Of a stretch of 64,000 nucleotides of DNA, positions 1 through 10,653 are shown piece by piece (the stretch's first letter is position 1; every line of letters starts with the position of its first letter). The position numbers and the translations under genes are program-made. The notes beneath the pieces were generated by a model. The model had not been told where the DNA came from, searched no databases, and saw nothing but the letters and a program-made list of their open reading frames with translations. This DNA is from Bryopsis sp. KO-2023 (Eukaryota > Chlorophyta > Ulvophyceae > Bryopsidales > Bryopsidaceae), in assembly GCA_030272585.1 (NCBI GenBank), contig BSYQ01000001.1, positions 10,183,001-10,247,000 on the forward strand, given 5' to 3'.

Positions 1-2249
1 GTGGGGTCGCATTTGAGAGCTGCGTTTCTGCCAAATGCGAGTTCTGTGAGCAATGATTATTGGGAATTTATCAAATGGAGAAATTGCCAGGTGAGAAAAT
101 TTTGATGGACCAACATGTCAGGTTCCAATAATGAGAATGAGAATGGGAGTGAAAGGTGGTGGGAAGCTTGTTTGGCAATGTATTGGAACGAGGCAGTGAT
201 TTTTTTTTGAGTCAAAAGTTGTGGGGACATGTGCAGAGAGCAGCCTGGCGATATGCTGACTTCAATTGTGGTTTGTATTCGTTCTAACAGCAGCTCTCTG
301 CTATGCCTTTTAACAGAGGTTTTGGGGAACTTCTCTCAAACTGCTCGGCACTCAGGTCAGTCCAGGAGCCCCTCCGAATCCACGCGCTCCGCCTTGTTTT
401 TTGGGTTGGGCTTATCATGGAGTGGTTGTAACACTACTCCACTCACAATGCAGCAGGGTTTTCTTTTTCAACAAGAAAACAGTATCGTAATAAAGCTCCC
501 CTATCCATGAGGTTTTGCACTTGAACGAAATAGAATGTATGATTGGGGGGTGGGTACTGTGATATGTCTTTTCCAGTCGTTGCTGATGGCGCTAGGCATC
601 GGAGCAAAGAAATCCTTGACAGCCTCGGCCGCGATCAACTGGATGCTGAGAGATGGCTTGGGGCGGGTGGTTAGAATGGTGGTGGCTGCAAAATATGGGC
701 AATCCTTCGACTCTGATCTCAAGGTCAGTCTCCATGCATCCCAGTCAGTAACCCACATCCAGCACCTGCAAGGAATTATTGTACATTTCCTACATTGCAT
801 GCATGTGAAAAACAGTTTTTGCTACTGTGAACGCAAGCTGCCTGCTGTTGGCAGTGCGTGTGATTAATTTTTGATGGGTCGTGATTCCAGTTTTCTTTTC
901 GGCGCTCTTGGATAGAGAGCTCGGCTCAAGGCCACCGTGCTGTTCACCGCCACAACGGCCTTTGAAATCATCGCCCCAAGTTTCCCAAAGTACTTCCTGC
1001 TGCTCGCATCCATTTCAAATGTGGGGCAGGCTGTCACCCTGACGACCTACGTATCCACTTCGCCAGCTCTGGCGTCGAATTTCTCCAGAAAAGGAAACAT
1101 TGCGGATCTCACTGCAAAATCACAGGTGGGTGATATTCCAAACAGAGCTGCGGAGTCTCATGGGTGTTTTTTTAATTTTTGGGGCGATTTTGGTTTTTTT
1201 CACTTTCAGTGGAGGTAAGCTTCGAGAAGCTCGGTTGATCGACAGTTGAAAATTATTATGTTGTTCTGCAGGCACAACACATGCTGGTGGATAGCATCGC
1301 CCTCGGGATTGTTGCTAGTCTGACCCACGTATTTCGACATACACCACGAGTGTTTCCATTGGTGAGTGATTTCGAATTTCAGGTTGTGATATTCCATCCA
1401 AAAACTCTGCAGTTTTTCCATCAACATAAAGTGTCAATATCCTGAGAAAAGATGGCATTATCCCCAATTTCTATGCTTCTCCTTGTCGGCTAGAAATCTA
1501 TCATGATTTGATGGAAGCTCTGTTTGGCAGTGTGCAGTTGGATTAAGTATAAAGTTCTCTGGTTGATTTTCAGGCTGCCTATCCAGTCTGTGCTGCAATG
1601 AGTGTGCTTTGTGTCCGTCGGGAGCTGAGGTCGATTGAATTGCGGACTTTGAATTCCGAGCGCCTGGGTGTTTTAGCCGAACAATGGGTCGGTGGGGAGA
1701 AAATTATGGTTCCAAAAGAAATGAGCAAAATAGAGAAGCTATGGGGAGAGCCTCTGTCTCAATGGAGTGGAGTTCGGATGGAAATTGGCCCTCTAGAAAA
1801 CGTCGTTTCGACTCCAGTGGAAATGGAGGAGCTTTTGCTGCGACATCAAGGGGATAACTATGTTGTGGGATTTCGAGATGGGGAAAAACCCACCGCAGTC
1901 GTGAGTTTAAGGTAAACGGTTCAAAACCACACCCTGATCATTGCTTCAAAGATAGTTGATGGGTTTTGCCAGGAATGATAACAAAAATATACTGCTGCTT
2001 GAGTTTTGATTGTGTTGGGGTGGCAGTCAAAAAGCCGAGCTGGAGGACATGGCGACTGTGCTGTTGCATGTGGCTCGATTGAATCAGATGCTGGCAAGTT
2101 ACAGCAACAAAAATGAGGGTCTCAGGGACAGCCACGTATTCGCCAAAAAGAATTACAAGAAGTTCATTCGAGCCCTGAACGAACATGGCTGGGTGACCAA
2201 CCCCTTCCCATTTTCATCCACTGAGCGGCAGGGCTACCTGCTGGACTAG
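1..2249 (+). CDS. ROOT UVB SENSITIVE (RUS, DUF647) family protein, 5'-truncated by the window
   Basis: Exons read by splice sites and homology: 1-90, a tentative short exon 241-270, 577-723, 916-1125, 1272-1361, 1574-1911 and 2027-2249 (stop TAG). Donors are GTGAGA, GTTTGT (tentative exon), GTCAGT, GTGGGT, GTGAGT and GTAAAC, and phases agree. Family signatures seen are AAFLPNASSVSNDYWEF at the start of the domain, then AAINWMLRDGLGR with KYGQSFDSDLK, then FEIIAPSFPKYFLLLASISN and a C-terminal NEHGWVTNPFPFSS. The AAINW-x-L-x-DG spelling is nearest to RUS1-type members. RUS proteins are plastid or membrane-associated plant proteins; RUS1 and RUS2 act in early-seedling UV-B responses, but their biochemical role is unsettled. 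The N-terminus and any transit peptide lie left of the window. The first complete exon and the last exon are secure; the 241-270 exon is the weakest call. Confidence 0.88.
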
Positions 2250-3191
2250 CCATCAAGTTAATTTTGCAATAAGTAGAATTCGCATCCGGTTCACGGATTT
2301 CCTGAGTTGAGGTGGAAATACCTTTTCGCCAGCATCCGATCGGAAGGGCTTCCTGATAATCTAAACGAATTGAGCGACAGTTTTGGAAGAGCTATTTGGG
2401 GGGAAATGGAACCCTTCGCAACATGTCCCTATTGGGTTTCTGAGGATTTGATCCAGGTTGGTTTTCGTTTTGAGAAAATTAGGGTTGGCTGAAACCCCTT
2501 TTTCTCAACGGAATTTTGTTAGGGAGTGCAAAGAGGTATTTTTGTTGAGTGAAACGCATACGTGCGTCCATTGGAAATTGAAGTCCCCAGCCTTCCAAAT
2601 TTGAGGGTTGAAAATGCTGTTTTTGAGGGATTCTGCCCCTCCACTGGGGAGAATAGAGGGATTCATTGTTTGGGATATAGCAAGCACAGTGACCTAGAAG
2701 GGGTCGACTATTATCACGAATTGTTTCTATTGAAGCTGAGCTTCGGAATATCTTAGTGGAGTTGTTTTTCGAAGACATTATTTCTGCAATGTAATGACAC
2801 GTTCATTTTTTCATTGCATTGGAATACGACTCAATCTGGGATATGACCCTAGCAGACTTGAAAAGTTTGAGCAAATCCATGGCTTGGTAAAATTAATGGG
2901 AATTGCAAAAAACACTTTTGCGAAATATATTTGTGAATATGATCATAGAGATAATTGTTGTTGTTACGCCAATTCGCTCCAGCTTTGTGTCATCTTTTCT
3001 GAAGTTTCTCCTTATCCAATGGTCTTTTGGCCAGGGTTCCTGTCAATCAATCACATCAACTTTGAAATGTCTATAAAGTTCTTATGGTTTGTTCATACCA
3101 CCACATATTCATCATTTAATGTGGATCCTTTGGAAGTGATAGAATCAATGCTCCATTATCACACATGATGCAAAAACGCTGTAATCTGTGG
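2250..3191. other. 3' flank of the RUS gene; no gene seen
   Basis: AT-rich sequence between the RUS stop codon and the outer LTR element. Several short ORFs occur but none resembles a protein I know or shows consistent splice sites. It ends in CTGTGG at 3186-3191, which matches the six bases right after position 22854 and is the probable target-site duplication of the transposon complex. Confidence 0.5.
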
Positions 3192-3657
3192 TGTTGTGAA
3201 AAGGGCAATTAACAGGAAAAGGGATATTACTGTTGTGAATATGAGTAGTGGCAGTGGGAACGGTTATTAGGGGGAATGGGAGGGATTCGAACAGAGAGAG
3301 TGAACGAAATATGAACGGTCAGTCATAGGCGCAATGTAACGGCGCGGCAGTTATAACTGTAAGCTGCGCCGTTTCATTTGCCGTTTCAGCGAAAGAGTTT
3401 TGGCGGGGACGACGATTCGTCGACGAACGGTCGCGCGCCAGAAACTCGCAAACAGTGAAAAGAACAGAGTTGTATCCTTGTAAACGAACACATTTACAGC
3501 GAGTCGCTAGAACAAAAGCTTGTACTCGAGAGGTGTTCCAACCGTTAAGAGTGAAACGACGTCGAGTGGACGTCCGTAACGGAAAGCAATCCCAGAGTGT
3601 GTCGACTGACGAGAGACGTCAGCGAAAGATGTTCGGAGTTATGAGAGCAACACAACA
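3192..3657 (+). repeat. 5' LTR of element B
   Basis: 466 bp starting TGTTGTG and ending CACAACA, a perfect 7-bp terminal inverted repeat with the TG...CA ends of LTRs. The same sequence recurs at 21239-21693, 12 bp shorter (one deletion next to a CGACGA repeat near 3415) and otherwise matching by eye. The last 28 bp contain the ATG codons where gag could begin. Confidence 0.93.
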
Positions 3658-5010
3658 TGGTTTCGGAGCCGGAAAGATAGGGAGAGTGGTAGGCCTGCTG
3701 TTGGCAGCCTTGATTTTAGTAGACGCGCAGAATGTGTTTACGCAAGGATATGTCGACGAAGTAAGGGAACTACAAGGTTTGCGCGAAGAGATCGACCGTC
3801 TGAGAGAATGGCGGGGTGAGGAGCGCGTGGCCTGGACGTCCGAGGTAGCAGAAGCGCGGGGGTCAGGAGTGAAAACTGGCAGTTCGCACTTCGTGAGCGA
3901 TGCTGCCGAAGCGAAAGCGAAGGAACGCGGAAAGAAAGGAGAGAGCGTTCTCGCGGGAATAGAGAAAAACGAGCCAGAGAAGAGCTCGAGTGCGTGGGCG
4001 TGGCTCTTCGGAGAAAAGCGTCAGAAGGTAGTGGTGGTGAACGGGTGCGTTTCTGTCACGTGCTGCTCGCGCATGATTATGGAATTTGCGCAGTCAGTCA
4101 TGACATTGGTGTTGGAGCATCTGGGTGCTTTTTTTGGGGATCCACTGAGATATATTAAGGAAGGATATGATTTAATAATGCCTGAACTGAGGGACAATTT
4201 GGGGATGCTATCCAAGGTGCTGGGATGGGTTTTTTTGATGATGGCCTTGAATGTGGTAGCTTACTTATATCTGTACCTTGCTAATCTGAAGAGGGTGGCT
4301 GCTGACTGTGCTGGGTGGGGTCTAAAACTACCATTGATGTTGGTAGTTTTTAAGGTTATCACTAAGCTGTGGGGTCTGATGATTAAGACGCTTAGGGTGC
4401 CAAAAATAGGGCATGGTAGTGCTGACAAGACGGCTGAGGAGATCCGGAATTTGAAAGTAGAATTGCAGGCACAAAGCAAGATGTTCAAAGAGATGATGGA
4501 AAATAATGGGGGCAGTCGGGCTGAGCGACAGTACCGTCCGACATGCGGTAACTGTGGGAGTAAGGCACATAGGACTGCCGACTGCACTGAACCACGGAGG
4601 TGCTTATGGTGCGGGAGTAAGGATCATGGGATTCAACGCTGCCCTAAGAAGGCACAAGGTGTGCCCAAGTCTTTCTTCCCTAAGGTGCATTTTGCGGGAA
4701 ATGCGGATCGAACCGGGGACCCCTCTGAGGCAAGGATGGAGAATGACACCACGCTGATGTACACACCCATTGTGCTTGGTGGGAGGGCAGTAAAGTCTTG
4801 TTTGATAGACACTGGAGCGGAGGTCAACATCTTATCGTCTGCGGAATGTGTGAGACACGGGATCCCATACGAGTCTGTTTCAGGCGAGCATATTATCGGA
4901 GTGAGTGGGGAGCAGAGCCCTATCCTGGGTCGCACGGTTCTAGAGGCAGTGGTAGGCCCTGCTGAACCAACCCCTCTCGAGTTCTTTGTGGTGAAAAATG
5001 TGACGAATAC
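3630..5010 (+). CDS. Gag-protease ORF of B, left part (interrupted by C)
   Basis: The frame is open from 3455; the first plausible ATG is 3630, inside the LTR, so the primer-binding site is translated. Visible segments: an early hydrophobic stretch (GLLLAALILVDAQ) like a signal anchor, a charged helical stretch (EVRELQGLREEIDRLREW), a second hydrophobic region near 4060-4130, and a long one at about 4220-4370 (VFLMMALNVVAYLYLYL). Two zinc knuckles follow at about 4540-4640 (CGNCGSKAHRTADC and CLWCGSKDHGIQRC), then a retropepsin with the catalytic triplet in CLIDTGAEVNIL near 4800. Zinc knuckles and protease are ordinary for gag-pro; several membrane segments before the knuckles are not. C interrupts the protease after VTNT; the continuation with LLGLPGL lies after 16550. 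Confidence 0.85.
3658..3670 (+). other. Primer-binding site of B
   Basis: TGGTTTCGGAGCC begins with TGG immediately after the LTR. The same core (TGGTTTCGGAGC) follows the 5' LTR of C, D and S. It would pair with a tRNA 3' end reading GCTCCGAAACCA; which tRNA that is cannot be told from the window. Confidence 0.8.
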
Positions 5011-5383
5011 TGTAAAGAGCCGTGGGGGTATAAGACAAAAGGAACTGTTACAAGCACGAACAACACGGTCTAAGGCGAGAAGCCTTAAGACTCGTCAACC
5101 GTTGACCCGGGTTCGAATCCCGTCAACGGTCCCAACCGTAACTGTCCCTAACTCTCTCACTCGTGACCCCGGACTACACCGTCCGGATACAGTCACACAT
5201 ACAGTCACCGTACCATCACACTATCACATCAGGTCACGTCACTGGTCGGACGGCTACATAACCGACCCAACCTCCGTAACCACCGTCGCCCACTGGATCA
5301 CTAGTACGACTGTCACTGTTCTCGCCACTGAGAGGTCTGGGGATCGAATCCCACCTCTCTCTCTATATATAAAAACTGTCACA
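5011..5383 (-). repeat. 3' LTR of C, containing tRNA-like sequence
   Basis: 373 bp with ends TGTAAAG...TGTCACA on the plus strand. On the strand opposite to the element's sense it carries GGTCTAAGGCGAGAAGCC followed by GGGTTCGAATCCC, a perfect B-box core in a hairpin with GTTGA/TCAAC arms. A second hairpin, GAGAGGT...ACCTCTC, encloses GGATCGAATCC near 5335. CTATATATA at about 5362-5370 is a candidate TATA region on either strand. Confidence 0.88.
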
Positions 5384-5704
5384 AGACTCCCCCTGACCTT
5401 AGAAATCTGGACCCCAGACCTAAGGTCACCAACTAAGCACATACAGACTCCAGCAAGAAAAGAATAGAGCACTCCCCCAAAAGCAAGAAGGAAAAATCCC
5501 AAAGACCTCCCAAAAAGCAAAAAGGAAAAGCCCCATCTGAAAGACCATCCCAAAGACAGTAGAAAAGAAAACAGCTGATCTGGTCTCAGCACTAACACCA
5601 TCTCCCCTGAACCCCCAACAATCATAGACTGAAATTCTTCTCTCATTCCCATGTCTCTTCAGAGATATCTCTCATTTACTCACTCATCAGCTCTTGAAGT
5701 CCTC

Positions 5705-8700
5705 TTATCTCCACTTCCAAACCTTCTTCTCCTGCTCTGTTGCTTCCAAGTGTTTTTGCTGAAAGTATGCTGCTGCAACATCTGGACAGTTTTCCAGGTT
5801 CCTGATAGGCTCCCAGCTATCATGGCCCCTGTCATATCCTTGCCATCTGATCAAGAATTCTCTTGAAATTCTCCCCCTGCCTCTGCCTCTCTTGACCTCT
5901 CTGTGATCCAAAAAGCTCTCCACATGGAACTCTGTGTTTCCATCTATGATTTCAGGTGGAACTGGATTGGGTTCCCTTTCTCCATACTGTTCATCCTGAT
6001 GGTATCTCCTGAGCTTTGAAATGTGGAACACTGGATGTAAACTCCACTGCTGAGGAACTTCCAATTCATAGGCCACTTGGCCCACTCTCTTCACAATCTT
6101 GAATGGTCCCACATATTTAGGTCCAAGCTTCTTGCATCTGTTCCCAGCCAGCTTCAAATCTTTAGTACTGAGGAGGACCATGTCATCCACCTTGAACTCA
6201 TCTACTCTTCTGTGCTTGTCTGCACTTTGCTTCTGTCTGTTTTGAGCTCTGGCAATGCATGTCTTGGCCACCTCTACATCCATCTTCAGATCATTCAAAA
6301 TTTCATCTACACCTCTGATGGGTGTCTCAATCTTCTTCCTCCCCAACAAGGCTGCAGGCACCAAGGGTTCTTCTCCAGAATTGAGATAGAATGGGCTATA
6401 CCCAGTGCTTGATTGCTTCCCTTGGTTATAAACAAATTCAGCTGCACTTAACTTCAGATCCCAGTCTGTTTGGGAATGGCTCACATATGCTCTTAGGCTC
6501 TCCTCCAGAATCCTGTTGAGCCTCTCTGTCTGGCCATCTGACTGTGGATGCCTGGCAGATGACATCTTCAAAGTAGTCCCCACCAGCTTCATTAATTCCT
6601 TCCACAGTTCTGATGTAAACCTGGCATCTCTGTCAGATACCAGGTCTTCAGGCATTCCATGATGCCTCCAGACTTCATCAAATAGCATCCTAGACATCCC
6701 AACAGCTCCAATGGTTCCTTCAGTTGCACAGAAATGGGACATCTTTGACATCCTGTCCACAAACACCACTATTGCATCCTTCCCCCTTGATGTCCTTGGT
6801 AATCCTGTGATGAGGTCCAAACTCACAGAGCTCCATCTTCTTGTGGGGATTTGCAATGGTTGTAAATCTCCAGCAATCTTCTGAGTAGATGATTTAGTCT
6901 TCTGGCACACAGGACAGCTCCTACAATACTGAGCCACCTCTTGAGACATCTTCTTCCACCAGAAGTTCTGCTGTAGTGTAGACAATGTTCTTTCCTTCCC
7001 TTTGTGTCCTCCAAGCAAACTGTCATGCCCTTCCTTCATCACCATTGCTTTCAGACTCTGTGGCACTACAATCTTCCCTTCCACAGTCTGTAGAACTCCA
7101 TCAGCAGACATCTTGAACACCCTTTGGGTCTGGATGTCAGAATCCAATCTCTTCAGGATTTCCTTGCAATGTACATCATTCTTCTGGGCATCAGCAACCT
7201 CTTGTGGACTCCCTTGAGCCACAGGTTCCATGGATGTTTTCTCCAGTGCATTGATTTGTTCATCAGATCTTGGCAATCCATTTACAGTACCCCATTTGGT
7301 ACCTCCTCTTGCATCACTTGGCATCACATCTGTTTTCAGTCTCTCAGGCAGCTTTCCAGTTTGGCATCCAGTAACCTTCACCAATCTGGAACCCAATGGC
7401 TCTCCTGGTTGTTCATCAAACACAAGATCCTGTGGATGATTCTCTCCCCAGGCCCCCAAGCCTTGGTACCTCTGAACTTTGCCATCATGCTTCACAAGAG
7501 TGTTGGTTGTGCCATTTGGTGCAGATGCCCTCAAATCTCCCCCTCCACTTCCAGAATCCCTTGGATCCACTGGATGTGGACATCTGGATAGGGCATCAGC
7601 CACCACATTATCTTTCCCAGGGATATGAACAGTTTGGAACCTGAATGGAGCTAGAAACTCCACCCATCTAGCTTGCCTCCTGCTCAAGTGTTGTTGAGAA
7701 TCCAGCCAAATTAATGACTGATTGTCTGTTCTGAGGACAAACTCTCTTCCTTCCAAATATGCTCTCCACTTCTTTAGGCAGTGGACAATCCCCAACAGCT
7801 CAATCTCATGGATGGGGTACCTTGTTTCAGCATCAGTCAGCTTATGGGATTCAAAAGCTACTGGATGCAAGCCATCTGGCCCCTCTTGCATCAATACTCC
7901 CCCCACTCCTGATTGACTGCCATCAGTGGCCACAATCCAGGGCCAATCTTCCCTGGGATGTATCAAAACAGGTGCTGAGCATAATGCATCCTTGAGATCT
8001 TCAAATGCCTGTTGTTCTTCTTTTCCCCATATGAACTGCTGATTCCCTTTGGTCAGGTTGGTCAATGCTGCAGCTTTCCCACTGAAATTGGCCACAAATC
8101 TCCTGTAGAAGCAGCACAATCCCAGGAAGCTCCTGACATCATGGACATTAGAGGGTGTAGGCCACTTCTTGATGGCATCCAGCTTATCAGCCATAGGCTG
8201 AACTCCTTGGTGAGTGACCCATGTTCCCAGAAAGTCCACTTCCTTTTTCCCTACTGCAGACTTGACCAGCTTTGCATACAGTTGATGTTTCCTGAGGGCC
8301 TCCAGCACCATCTTCATGTGTTTTGCATGCTCTTCAGGGGTGGATGAATAGATTAAGATGTCATCCAGGAAGACTTGAACAAACTTATCAATGTAGGGAG
8401 CCAGGATTTCATTCATCATGGACATGAAATGCCCAGGTGATCCACTCAGTCCCATTGGCATGACCAGAAATTCATACTGGCCATACTTTGTCCTGAAAGC
8501 TGTTTTTCCTTCCTCCCCTGGTGCCATCCTCAGTTGCCAAAATCCTGCCCTTAAGTCCACTTTGCTGAAGTACCTTGCATGGCTCAGCCTGTCCAGCATC
8601 TCATCCATTCTAGGAATGGGAAACTGAGTGACCTTTGTGGCTCTGTTCAGAGCTCTGTAGTCCACACAAAATCTCAATGCCCCTCCAGGTTTGGGGACAA

Positions 8701-9835
8701 AGAGTACAGGTGCTCCAAAATTGCTGTGGCTGGGTCTGATCATTCCTTTCTGTAGCAAATAGTCCAATTGCTCCTTCAGAGCATCTAATTCCTTTGGGGA
8801 CTGCTTATATAGTGGTCCAAAAACTGGTTTAGCATCATCTTTCAATGGGATCTTCATGTCCCATGGTCTGTGAGGTGGTAGATGATCAGGTAGGTCCATT
8901 GGGAAGACATCCTTGTATTCATTAAGGACATCCTTCAGCTCATGTAGTTCATCATCCAATCCATCGACCATGCCTTTGAAATTGGCATCTGTACCATCCT
9001 CTGTACCCTTGACTGCCTTTGCTTCACCAGGATTCCTGATTTGCTTGGCTGCATTGATTTCCCCTGATTCCTGGGGATCCTGAACTTTCCTGACCAGCAC
9101 CAAGTAAGCCTCTCCATCTCTGTTCTTCAAACATTTCTTAGCCTCACTGGCTGAGAGGAGGTTGATCTCTTGGGGATCCTGAACTGCTGCCACCTTTGGA
9201 TGGAAACCTTGTAGCTTGATTGGGACTTTGTTAGGCTTGCAGATGGTGATCACATGACTCCTCCAGTCAATGTGTGGATTGTGGTCCACCAGCCAGGCTT
9301 TTCCCAATATGATCTTATGTTTCAGGTTTGGCACCATCCAGAAGGTCCTCTTTATCACCCATGGACCCAATCTGAGTCTGATCAAGGCTTTCTCCTTTAG
9401 CAGGATTCTGGATCCATCAGCTAACTCCACTGATAGATGTTCATTTTTGATGATTTTCAATGCATTCTCTTGGGCAGTGATGACATCCATAAAATCTCCA
9501 GTTGCTCCACTGTCAATAAGACATTTGACTGTCTGTGTTTTCAATTTTCCAGGCACATATAGCAGGGTGGATCCCAGGTCTCCTTGACCCACTGATCCCA
9601 ATTTCCCTGTCACCATTTTCTCCTCTGTATCCTGGTTTGGTGTTGGACAATGTGTCTCAGTTGATGATGAGAATCTGACTTGCTTGTGAATCCCATGATT
9701 CCCTTTTGATTCCTCTTTTGCATGTATGGATTTCCATACTCCTGAGGCTGTGAGAACCTCTTTGGGCTTAGAGATGGATTCCTTGATTGTCTGTAGCTGT
9801 TTCTGCATCACCACTGATCCTTTTGGAGGGGAGGA
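5705..9835 (-). CDS. Pol polyprotein of chromovirus C (protease, RT, RNase H, integrase, chromodomain)
   Basis: About 1370 codons read leftward. In order: aspartic protease (CLIDSGATGDFMD, about residue 112); reverse transcriptase with FCVDYRALN, MPMGLSGSPG and the catalytic FLDDILIY (about residue 505); RNase H (ATDGSQSGVGGVL, then RTDNQSL); integrase with an H-x6-H and C-x2-C zinc site (CRSCPVCQK) and a D,D,35,E core (LDLITGLP, SDRDARFTS, SDGQTERLN); and a C-terminal chromodomain (FLIRWQGYDRGHDSWEP). The chromodomain defines chromoviruses and is known to direct integration to particular chromatin. The protein is the usual length and has no internal stop. Its N-terminal linker continues in frame beyond insertion E1a at 10309-10653. 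Translation depends on a -1 frameshift from gag. Confidence 0.95.
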   Translation of the reverse strand, partial: SSPPKGSVVMQKQLQTIKESISKPKEVLTASGVWKSIHAKEESKGNHGIHKQVRFSSSTETHCPTPNQDTEEKMVTGKLGSVGQGDLGSTLLYVPGKLKTQTVKCLIDSGATGDFMDVITAQENALKIIKNEHLSVELADGSRILLKEKALIRLRLGPWVIKRTFWMVPNLKHKIILGKAWLVDHNPHIDWRSHVITICKPNKVPIKLQGFHPKVAAVQDPQEINLLSASEAKKCLKNRDGEAYLVLVRKVQDPQESGEINAAKQIRNPGEAKAVKGTEDGTDANFKGMVDGLDDELHELKDVLNEYKDVFPMDLPDHLPPHRPWDMKIPLKDDAKPVFGPLYKQSPKELDALKEQLDYLLQKGMIRPSHSNFGAPVLFVPKPGGALRFCVDYRALNRATKVTQFPIPRMDEMLDRLSHARYFSKVDLRAGFWQLRMAPGEEGKTAFRTKYGQYEFLVMPMGLSGSPGHFMSMMNEILAPYIDKFVQVFLDDILIYSSTPEEHAKHMKMVLEALRKHQLYAKLVKSAVGKKEVDFLGTWVTHQGVQPMADKLDAIKKWPTPSNVHDVRSFLGLCCFYRRFVANFSGKAAALTNLTKGNQQFIWGKEEQQAFEDLKDALCSAPVLIHPREDWPWIVATDGSQSGVGGVLMQEGPDGLHPVAFESHKLTDAETRYPIHEIELLGIVHCLKKWRAYLEGREFVLRTDNQSLIWLDSQQHLSRRQARWVEFLAPFRFQTVHIPGKDNVVADALSRCPHPVDPRDSGSGGGDLRASAPNGTTNTLVKHDGKVQRYQGLGAWGENHPQDLVFDEQPGEPLGSRLVKVTGCQTGKLPERLKTDVMPSDARGGTKWGTVNGLPRSDEQINALEKTSMEPVAQGSPQEVADAQKNDVHCKEILKRLDSDIQTQRVFKMSADGVLQTVEGKIVVPQSLKAMVMKEGHDSLLGGHKGKERTLSTLQQNFWWKKMSQEVAQYCRSCPVCQKTKSSTQKIAGDLQPLQIPTRRWSSVSLDLITGLPRTSRGKDAIVVFVDRMSKMSHFCATEGTIGAVGMSRMLFDEVWRHHGMPEDLVSDRDARFTSELWKELMKLVGTTLKMSSARHPQSDGQTERLNRILEESLRAYVSHSQTDWDLKLSAAEFVYNQGKQSSTGYSPFYLNSGEEPLVPAALLGRKKIETPIRGVDEILNDLKMDVEVAKTCIARAQNRQKQSADKHRRVDEFKVDDMVLLSTKDLKLAGNRCKKLGPKYVGPFKIVKRVGQVAYELEVPQQWSLHPVFHISKLRRYHQDEQYGEREPNPVPPEIIDGNTEFHVESFLDHREVKRGRGRGRISREFLIRWQGYDRGHDSWEPIRNLENCPDVAAAYFQQKHLEATEQEKKVWKWR

Positions 9836-10300
9836 CAGAGATAGGACTTGGGCCAAATTTTTGGTCCGACTCCGGTCCGGTCCGGTTACGGTCGGGTTAC
9901 GGTCACCGTACTACGGCCGTAACTCCGTACCGTAACCGGAGTAATATGTTGTTTTTACGGTACGGAACAGGTACGGTATAACTACGGTAGGCCCTAAATC
10001 ACCGTGAAGTAGCGTGGTTCAGTGCTAAAGCGTTAGGCTGCAGTCAGTAGGGTCGCGGGTTCGAATCCCCCTGGGTTCCTTTGGAATCGCGGGACCCTGC
10101 GGGGGTCACTTTCTACGGTTTACGGTTGTTACGGCCGTTACGGTCGTTACGGTCCGGTACGGAGCGGTACGGAGTGGTACGGTGCTACGGTTACGGCCGT
10201 AAAAGTACGATTTTCTGACGAAAATTGTACTCCGGTTACGGTCCGGTTACGGTGGTTACGGTCCGGTTACGGTGACCGTAACCGTAAAGTCCTATCTCTG
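9836..10300 (+). mobile_element. E1 copy a: hAT-like MITE with a tRNA-like core
   Basis: 465 bp with 14-bp terminal inverted repeats CAGAGATAGGACTT, flanked by a perfect 8-bp TSD GGGGAGGA (9828-9835 and 10301-10308). The arms are arrays of CGGTTACGG, CGGTCCGG and GTACGG variants in inverted arrangement. The core at about 10010-10080 reads like a tRNA gene: GTAGCGTGGTTCAGTG as a D-arm or A-box region and GGGTTCGAATCCCC as a perfect B box. It is followed by a GACCC-TGCG-GGGGTC hairpin. I could not fold an anticodon stem, so it is tRNA-like, not a tRNA gene. There is no coding capacity; an 8-bp TSD with CAG ends suggests mobilisation by a hAT transposase (inference). Confidence 0.9.
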
Positions 10301-10308
10301 GGGGAGGA

Positions 10309-10653
10309 CTGTAGACTGTCCTTTGTTATCCCTTCCATCTCAGGGGTTTTCTGTATGGATTGTCCCAACACTGTGGGGATGGATCCCTTAGCTTTGTTGC
10401 TGACCGGATCCCCTTTGCCAGCCCTCGAATCTGAGGTACTGGATCTGGCAAGCTTCCCTCCCCCAAACCTTCCCAAATAAGATGAAGATGTCTTACATCT
10501 GGATCCTGCCTTTGCCTGAGCACCATTCTCAGGAGATCCTTTAGATGTTCCCCCTTCAACCTTATCGACCACTAACACCTTCCCATCACTGACATTCCTC
10601 TGATTTCCTTGTAATCCTTCCTTGTCTTGAGAACCATACTGACGACTTTCCGA
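10309..10653 (-). CDS. Linker between gag and protease of C (pol frame)
   Basis: This segment of the C pol frame lies between insertions E1a and E2. It encodes a hydrophilic, Ser/Gly/Lys-rich linker (for example KVEGGTSKGSPENGAQAK). Disregarding E1a and one TSD it runs in frame into the main pol ORF at SSPPKG; on the other side of E2 it is continuous with the pol-frame sequence that overlaps the end of gag. Confidence 0.8.

Noticed and set aside
5014-5467. C-terminal 150 residues of the 670-residue ORF of B (Thr/Arg-rich)
   Set aside because: This part is translation of the C LTR and its flank, not of B.
9836-9856. First residues (MAQVLSL) of the long C pol ORF
   Set aside because: They are encoded by the end of E1a, not by C. 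The native frame continues in 10309-10653.
10010-10085. Functional tRNA genes in E1-E4 and in the C LTRs
   Set aside because: B boxes are perfect and A-box regions plausible, but I could not pair complete acceptor and anticodon stems. They are described as tRNA-like only.
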